From Halicephalobus mephisto (taxonomy: Eukaryota > Nematoda > Chromadorea > Rhabditida > Panagrolaimidae): a stretch of DNA of 64,000 nt. The notes below the pieces were generated by a model. It searched no databases and was not told where the DNA came from. It worked only from the letters and a program-made list of their open reading frames with translations. The position numbers and the translations under genes are program-made. Shown here piece by piece: positions 57,163 through 64,000 of the stretch. Within the stretch, counting starts at the first letter, position 1; each line of letters opens with the position of its first letter. The DNA lies in assembly GCA_009193035.1 (NCBI GenBank), contig SWDT01000042.1, positions 146,797 to 210,796 of the forward strand, given 5' to 3'.

Positions 57163-58239
57163 CTATTTATGGCGTTCAATGCCACTGATATGAGAATTTA
57201 TGGTCACAACTTTTTGTTGTAGAGATGGATTTACAGGTGTTTTGGTTCTACAATGAAGAAGATTAATTATTGCATGACGATATGGGGTGATTGTCAAGAT
57301 CATTAGCAATCCATTGCCGCTACTATGGACTGTGATGATTTGGAAGCCTATTAAAGATGCGACTAAAAACAAACATTTTTTAACTTCAAATTAAACAAAC
57401 TTTCCTTTCATTTTCTTCACATTCAAGAACATCATCAGAAACAATGTAATACTTGGAATTATGAGGAAAATAAATGGAACGAAAAATTGAAAGATGAGAG
57501 AAATGAATAGTTGCTTCTGCATTCTGAAGGAGGCCTCAGAGAGGAATTGTTTCTTTTTCCGAAGTTCATCGTATGTCTTATAGATGAAAAATGTACCACA
57601 GCAACATATCATTAAGATTTGAGCCCCAGCAACCAAATAGTAAATTGAGGCAGTAGTTGAATAAATGAGACTATTACAAGGCTCCGTTAAGTAAAGGTCA
57701 AGCATTTTCGGAGCCTCTCGCCTTATAAATGAAAGAGTCACATTCCTCTCCGGTATACTCACAATCAACGAAGTTGCTGCAGGAATCGGATAAATGAAAG
57801 GAACAATGACCATGAGAATCTTAGCCCAAGTAGTGTCCATCCATTCCATCTTTTCGGAAATTACTTTATATCGGTACACTACCCCATAGACAAGAGCTAG
57901 TCCTTGGAAAGTAAGAAACCAATGTACAAATATGAACTGAAGCATTTGGCCCCAAACATAGCCCCAATGTCGACTCCAGATACCTGCAGCACAGAACCCT
58001 GGAATGGGAAATGTCGGGAAAGGGGCAGCAATTATAGTCATGTGGAAGTCAAATAAAGCTGATGCGATCTGAATAACCAACAAATACCATTTGTAAACTT
58101 TCATGTTCTTTGTTGAATGAACTAAAATGCAGTAAATGGTGAGGATGTTGACAAAGACGGAGATCATAATATTAATGTGGAGTCGGATTCCATAAGAAGT
58201 CAAATCATCAGAACTGTAAATGTCATACTTCGTATTCAT
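57163..58239 (-). pseudogene. Sri/Srh-like serpentine chemoreceptor, broken splice donor
   Basis: The first exon (58,239 to about 57,406) encodes six to seven TM helices of an Str-superfamily receptor, with ILVHSTKNMKVYKWYLLVIQ, PFPTFPIPGFCAAG, WSRHWGYVWGQM and RMQKQLFISLIFQ. In the middle paralog the exon ends ATGAAAA|GTAAGT; here the same place reads ATGAAAG|GAAAGT, so the donor GT is GA. Reading through gives KGKFV and a stop at 57,391. The last exon (57,362-57,163, 200 bp) is intact and open, with GLLMILTITPYRHAIINLL. Alternative donors (AAGTTTGT) put it out of frame. The protein would thus lack its conserved PYR tail unless GA-AG splicing occurs. Recently inactivated, or C-terminally truncated. 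Confidence 0.7.
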
Positions 58240-59244
58240 CTCGTTGTTACACTTGTACGAGAAGTAACTACTCAAGCTAGATATTAGAAATAAAACTTAG
58301 TTCGACTTGTCTTTTACCAGATATATCTAGAATTCGTTTCTAGCGTTGGTTGGAGAACTGTCCAAAATAGGGAAATTGGATATACAAGATTTTACATGTC
58401 GTATATCGAGAAAATGACAGAAAACCCTCCTATTTCTTATTAGATTTCCGATAACCAACTTAAAAAAGTTCGTTTTTTACTTCCTTATTGTAATTTCAAT
58501 AAATTGTAAAATTAAATATAATTCTAAACTGATTACACCCTCTTAATGGTTCCAAGAAAAATGATGAAAAAGTCATATATACAATTACCATTTTATGGAT
58601 TTTATGTATTGCTTCAATCCAGAAAATTAGTGATCAAAATTGGATTATAAGTTATAAATTCATGCTTAAAGTACATCAAAATAGTGGGAAATTCGTGTCA
58701 AAACACCAACTTGCGTGGAATTACTTTCTTGATTGGTTGCTGTAACATAAAATTGAATAAATTTCGAAGGAAAGTGTTGATCCTTAGTCGTTAGAAAATG
58801 TGATTATGTAATTTGAATTTCTTTCGTAAATAATGTCAAAACTCATAATTAAAAACACCTGTTGTTAAGGAATATTAGTTGTTTACTGTAAGTGAAAATT
58901 AAACTACAAGCGTTTGGTAAAGCATATAGATCGTTCTGAAAATGCTTTTTTTGTTACATTAATTGGAATGAAACTATTATTTTCAAATAGTACAATGTGG
59001 CACTTGATCAACAAGTTAAAACAAAAAAATTATTTTATCATCATTTGGATAAAAATTACGCAAAAACAATATAAAAATCTGTTTTAAAAGTAACTTATGT
59101 TATTTGAATCATAACAAAGTTAAAATACTTTGAGAACAAAGGTAATCACGATAAATGGAACTTGAATTATTTCCCATTTTTATCATTTGCACAGCAAATA
59201 TTCAACTAAAAACAATTATTTGATCACAAAGACTGTTGGGATAT
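58240..59244. other. Intergenic between chemoreceptor copies 1 and 2
   Basis: AT-rich, no gene. Its right end (about 59,150-59,244) is the 3' flank of the middle copy, conserved with the other copies, including a block just before the stop (TATTTATGGCGTTCAATG). Confidence 0.45.
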
Positions 59245-60325
59245 CTATTTATGGCGTTCAATGCCACTGATATGAGAATTTATTGTCATAATTTTTTGTT
59301 GTGGAGATGGATTTATAGGTGTTTTGGTTCTACAATGAAGAAGATTAATTACTGCCTGCCGATATGGGGTAATTGTCAGAATCATTAGCCATCCGTTCAT
59401 ACTGCTGTGAATCGTCATGATCTGGAACGCAATTAAGGATACTGCTAGAAATCAAATATTGTTTCTGAATTACTAAAACTCAAAACTTACTTTTCATTTT
59501 CCGGATGTTCAAAAATATCATCACATACAACATAACAATTGGAGATATAAGACAAATTAATGGAACAAAAAATTGAAAGATGAGAGAAATCAACAGTTGT
59601 TTCTGCATTCTGAAGGAGGCCTCGGAGAGGAATTGCTTCTTTTTCCGAAGTTCATCGTAGGTCTTATACATAAAAAATGTACTAATGGAGGATATTATTA
59701 AGATTTCGTTTACGATCATCAAGTAATAAAGGGAAGCAGTAGTTGAATAGACAATACTGTTACAGGGTTCTGTGGTATAGAGTTCAAGCATTTCCGGAGC
59801 CTCTCGCCTTATAAAAGAAAGAGTCACATCTCTCTCCGATATGCACATAATCAGCAATGTTACCGCAGGAATCGGGCAAATGAAAGGAAGAAGGACCATG
59901 AGAATCTTAGCCCACTTGGTTTTCAGCCATTCCATCTTTTCGGAAATTACTTGATATCGGTACACTACCCCATAGACAAGAGCTAGTCCTTGAAAAGAAA
60001 AAAGCCAATGGGCGAGTATAAATTGAACCATTCCACCCCACACATAACCCCAACGTCGACTCCAGATTCCCGCAGCACAAAGTCCTGGGATGGGGAATGT
60101 CGGAAATGGAGAAAATATTAAAGACATATGGAGATCAAAAAGAGCAGTAGTTATCTGAATAACCAGCAAATACCACTTGTAAACGTTCATGTTCTTTGTT
60201 GAGTGAACCAAAACACAGTAAATGGTGAGGATGTTGACAAGGACGGAGATGATAGTATTAATATGGAGTCGAGTTCCGTAATCGGTCAAATCATCAGAGG
60301 TGTAATTGTCATACTTTGCTCTCAT
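59245..60325 (-). CDS. Sri/Srh-like serpentine chemoreceptor (intact)
   Basis: Exons 60,325-59,491 and 59,444-59,245 on the - strand (46-bp intron, GTAAGT donor, TTTCTAG acceptor, phase 1) join to 344 residues. Seven hydrophobic helices with VLVHSTKNMNVYKWYLLVIQ, FSPFPTFPIPGLCAAGIWSR, RRWGYVWGGMVQF, FRMQKQLLISLIFQFFVP and the tail motif LTITPYRQAVINLL. These fit the Str superfamily of nematode chemoreceptors (Sri or Srh). The PFPTFPIPG motif after helix 2 and the PYR tail favour Sri. Expected in amphid-neuron cilia; the ligand is unknown. The start was placed at MRAKYDNYTSDDL because MNTKYDIYSSDDL in copy 1 aligns there; in-frame upstream ATGs to 60,409 would add 28 residues. The only copy of the three with intact donor, acceptor and last exon. 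Confidence 0.82.
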
Positions 60326-61491
60326 TTTCGCTATGGTAATTATCAGACAAGCAATACTATTTAATCTAGATATTTGAAATAAATTGTAGCTGGATTTGCA
60401 GTTTATCAAATATGTATTAATACACTGTGTTTAAGTTCTACCAGAAAATCTTCTAAAATGGACGAATTACATAATAATACGAAAGTTTACATACATACAG
60501 TGAGAAGCAAAAGAAAACCTTTCCACCTAATAACCAAATTTTTAACAATCTCCAAAAGGCTCATGCTATACTTCCTTGCTACTGTTTTAATGCTTTTTTA
60601 AATTAAATATAAAACTAAGCTAATTATAGTTACCTCATAAAGTTTTGGGGAAATGGTGACAAATTCATAAATGCAATTCTAATTCTAAGTTTATACATTT
60701 CGTGAATTGCTTCGCTCCACAAGAACAATTATCAAAATTTGACTGTAAATTTCCGTTACATCGCGGATTAATTTTTAGTTCGCGTTTATATGAAATAATA
60801 TAAATGATAATTTATTTTCCTAAGAGACACGATAAAAATTTCAGCTCAAAAAATATCGCGCAGCTCCTTACCAATGTACTAATCATAAGGCACTGATTGA
60901 AAATTCATGAAAATGCCAGCTGAAATTAAATTATTTCCTTGATTAGCTGCTAAATATAAGAGTGAATAAATTAATACGGAATAGATCAAGGTTTGGTAAA
61001 TTAACAATTTATGAAATTTGAATTTCTTCCACAAATATAGCAAACATTTATAGTTGCAAGCATCTGTTGCTGTAGTCTACTCGTTGTTTTATGTAAGTGA
61101 AAATTAAGCTACAGACTTAATAAAACATCAGAAACTTTCGGAAGTGTTGTCTTTTTCACATAGATAAGAAAGAAACTGTTTTTTCAAATCACTACATTCC
61201 TTTGTTTTAGTAACCAATTAAAACAATCAGTCAAAGGATTGAGAACTAAATTACCTGATCTTGATTATCATAAGAATTATGCAAACACAATATAAAAATC
61301 TGTCTTTGAGAAAATATTATTTGGAACACGATAAAATCAACATCTTGTAGGAATATTTAACTGATTTTAGCAAAATTTGGAATGAAATGTGAACACGATA
61401 AATGGAACTTGAATTATTTCCCATTTTTATCATTTGCACAGCAAATATTCAACTAAAAACAATTATTTGACCACAAAGACCGTTGGCATAT
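60326..61491. other. Intergenic between chemoreceptor copies 2 and 3
   Basis: AT-rich, no gene. About 61,390-61,491 is almost identical to 59,144-59,244 (ATGGAACTTGAATTATTTCC, CAACTAAAAACAATTATTTG). The similarity of these 3' flanks indicates recent duplication of the unit. Confidence 0.45.
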
Positions 61492-62577
61492 CTATTTATG
61501 GCGTTCAATGTCACTGATATGGAAAGTTCTGATTGTATTGGTTTTCCATAAAGATGGGTTTACAGGTGTTTCGATTCTACAGTGAAAGAGATTAATTATT
61601 GCTTGACGATATGGTTTAATTATGAAGATCATCAACAATCCATTCATGCTGTGGATCGTCATGAACTAGAAGCATATCAAAGATAATGCTAAAAATTGAA
61701 AAGTATATTTAATTCCGAAAAATAAAAACTCGCTTTTCATTTTCCGAACATTGAAAAGCATCATCACATACAAAGTAACACTTGGAATTACGTGGAAGAT
61801 AAACGGAACGATACATTGAAGAAAGAGAGCAACCAGAAGTTGCTTGTGTAGTCTGAATGTGGCTTCAGACATGCTTGATCTTTTCTTCATTAACTCGATA
61901 TAAGTCTTACAACTGTAAACTGTAGTAACACAACATCCAATTAAAATTTCAATCCCTGCAGTCAAATAATAAAGTGAAGTAACCGTTGAATAAATTAGAT
62001 TGCTGCAAGGCTCTATTAAGTAGAGTTGGAGCATGTCTGGAGCTTCCTGACTTATAAAAGAAAGAGTCACATTTCTTGCCGATATGCACATAATCAGCAA
62101 TGTTACCGCAGGAATCGGATAAATGAAAGGAACAATGACTATTAGAATTCTGCCCCATATAGTGTCCATCCATTTCATCTTTTCGGAAATTACTTTATAT
62201 CTGTACATTATCCCATAGATAATCGCCATTCCTTGGAAACAGAGAAACCAATGTATCACGATGAACTGAACCATTTGACCCCAAACATAACCCCAATGTC
62301 GACTCCAGACGCCTGCAGCACAGAACCCTGGAATGGGAAATGTCGGAAAAGGAGAGAATATTAAAGTCATATGGAGATCAAAAAGAGCAGTTGTTAGTTG
62401 GATGGCCAACAAATACCATTTATACACTCCCATCCCCTTTGTTGAATGAAACAAAATACAGTATATAGCGAGAACGGTGAAAACCAGACAAACAGCAGTG
62501 TTGAAATGTAGTCGGACTGCATAATTAGTTAAATCATCAGAACTGTAAGTATCAAATTTTGACTCTACCTCCACCAT
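61492..62577 (-). pseudogene. Sri/Srh-like serpentine chemoreceptor with GC donor and nonsense codon
   Basis: The first exon (62,577-61,734) encodes the seven-TM body (ILFHSTKGMGVYKWYLLAIQ, FSPFPTFPIPGFCAAGVWSR, FRLHKQLLVALFLQ). The donor corresponding to GTAAGT in the middle copy is GCGAGT, a possible GC-AG intron. The 45-bp intron is a multiple of three without stops, so retention also keeps the frame. Either way the last exon (61,688-61,492) hits TAG at 61,668-61,666 where the paralogs have CAG (FQIMT). Beyond it the frame is open through LLMIFIIKPYRQAIINLF to the family's usual stop at 61,492. The protein would lack the PYR tail. A young pseudogene or truncated receptor. Confidence 0.7.
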
Positions 62578-64000
62578 GATGTTTACAGGAAATATATTTC
62601 TTCATATCAAATGCTTAGAATCAACTACAGCTCGATTTATAGTGGCCTAGATATCTGTTTAGAATCCCTAAAGAACTTAATGAAAAATTCTTTAACCGGA
62701 AAAAACAAAAAAGTATCTAAAACTTCATATATCGTGTGTTGAAAAAGCGAGAACCTCTACTTTTGAACAGAGCTTTTATTAATATATTTCGAAAGGAATG
62801 TTTGTGTCCTCCATTAGTTTTACGACTTTTAATGGTATTTTTGTGTAATTAAATCAAATTTATGTAGTGATTAAATTTGTTTAATTGATTTTTCCACAAA
62901 GTTAAAAATATTAGCAACGCAAACACAAGAGACAGAAATAAACCAATGGCTTTAAGAGAATTACAAAGTTCCGCCCAACCGGCCGGTGTTTTGAGAGGCA
63001 CAACCAATGCACAAGTCTTTTGCTTCAACCGTAGCCTGATCGATGGTTTTCCTATCTTATATACCGATTAGGAGAAAGATTGATATAAAGATGTCACTAA
63101 TCTCATAAAGGTGTTAAATCAGAAAGTTTAACTATCCATCACACTTAACACAAAGACTGTAAATGTGCCTTCAAAGTTTTATTTATTGTGAAATAAAACT
63201 TATAACAACTGCTGAGGAATTATATTCTTGTTATTGAAGTGGAGAACGTCAATTGTGAATTTCTTTTATTCCCAATTGAAACCATCGATGTGAAAGAAGG
63301 GTATGCAATTTTGGGACAGAAATATCATATAATCTACAAAATATAATTGCTTCCTAAAGTTTATTAAAAATTCATCATCAGAAATAAATTTTGATTCTTA
63401 AAAGCAGGTGATTAATATGTTACGTTTCTAGAAAGTTCTTTTGGCCATTTACCTCCAATTTGCAACATTTTTTGAGAAAGCATAGGTATAATCGTAAGAT
63501 AATGAATGTTTATTAGGTATCTGTCAAGGAATTGCAGAAGAATTGTAAGTGTTCATGTTTTTATTCATATTAGGCTTAATTTATTCAGTATCTTGTTAGA
63601 GAAAAATTTGTCCAAATACAGGCAAGTTAGAGAATATATTTTCGTAGCAAAAATTCCCTCACATCCTTAGAATTAACACTGGAGTATGAACACTGCTGTT
63701 AATAGTTGCATTGTTTTAGTTGTACTACTAGTTAGCCCGCCATTTCCCTTCTTATATTCAGTGTACTGCTACTGTTATTTGTTCACCAAAGACTATTAAA
63801 CATTAGTCTTTCACTATTTGTATTATAACATATATTGAGTATTCTATGAAGAATCTATGAAATGGTTCTCATGAAGAGTAAGTTCTTGCATTCCCATCTT
63901 CATTTTTTTCTCAATAGTATTGAATTTTTATCTTGTTATAGATTATTTTTATTGGAATCAGATGGCAACTTCATTTTAATATAATAGTTAGTCATAAAAC
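62578..64000. other. Intergenic to window end, no gene seen
   Basis: AT-rich sequence on both strands with no open frame, splice-linked exon series, RNA gene or repeat that I can support. Confidence 0.4.

Overview
The window looks like nuclear DNA of a rhabditid (Caenorhabditis-like) nematode. The evidence is AT-rich sequence, very short introns (often 43-50 bp) with T-rich TTTTCAG/TTTTTAG acceptors, and nematode-restricted gene families: serpentine chemoreceptors, C-type lectins, a C6-domain protein and a MIG-18-like secreted protein. No prokaryotic, organellar or viral genes were recognised. Gene models were built by hand: exons were joined by splice consensus, reading phase and comparison between paralogs inside the window.

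Layout. (1) 1.3-4.1 kb: a five-exon SLC17-type major facilitator transporter, + strand. (2) 6.1-14.7 kb: three + strand, single-exon genes for secreted glutamine/proline/glycine heptapeptide-repeat proteins. They share a promoter module with a TATA box 48-49 bp before each ATG, and a decayed pogo/Tigger-like transposon (10.6-11.5 kb) sits between copies 2 and 3. (3) 15.7-25.2 kb: two - strand C-type lectin genes and a third on the + strand, interleaved with two + strand Sre-like chemoreceptor genes. One lectin copy has a frameshift, another a premature stop, and the first receptor is broken at its 3' end. (4) 28.2-30.1 kb: an operon-like run of three small four-TM proteins that appear to be diverged paralogs. 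(5) 32.4-35.6 kb: a complete six-exon ERMP1-type M28 metallopeptidase on the - strand. (6) 37.1-37.7 kb: a C6-domain secreted protein with a poly-Thr linker. (7) 38.9-52.0 kb: two tandem ABCC/MRP transporters. The second carries an antisense LINE fragment in an intron, and the nucleotide-binding domains of the two are near-identical. (8) 53.0-54.8 kb: a secreted cysteine-rich MIG-18-like protein. (9) 55.3-56.6 kb: a large foldback element with roughly 560 bp inverted arms. (10) 57.2-62.6 kb: three tandem Sri/Srh-like chemoreceptors on the - strand; only the middle copy keeps both an intact donor and an open last exon.

The main theme is local duplication followed by divergence, homogenisation or decay, in an environmental-response gene neighbourhood (chemoreceptors, lectins, xenobiotic pumps, secreted structural proteins). 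Dispersed non-coding repeats recur in introns and intergenic DNA. I found no convincing novel multi-gene system. The least explained items are the heptapeptide-repeat cluster with its conserved promoter and the small four-TM paralog operon.
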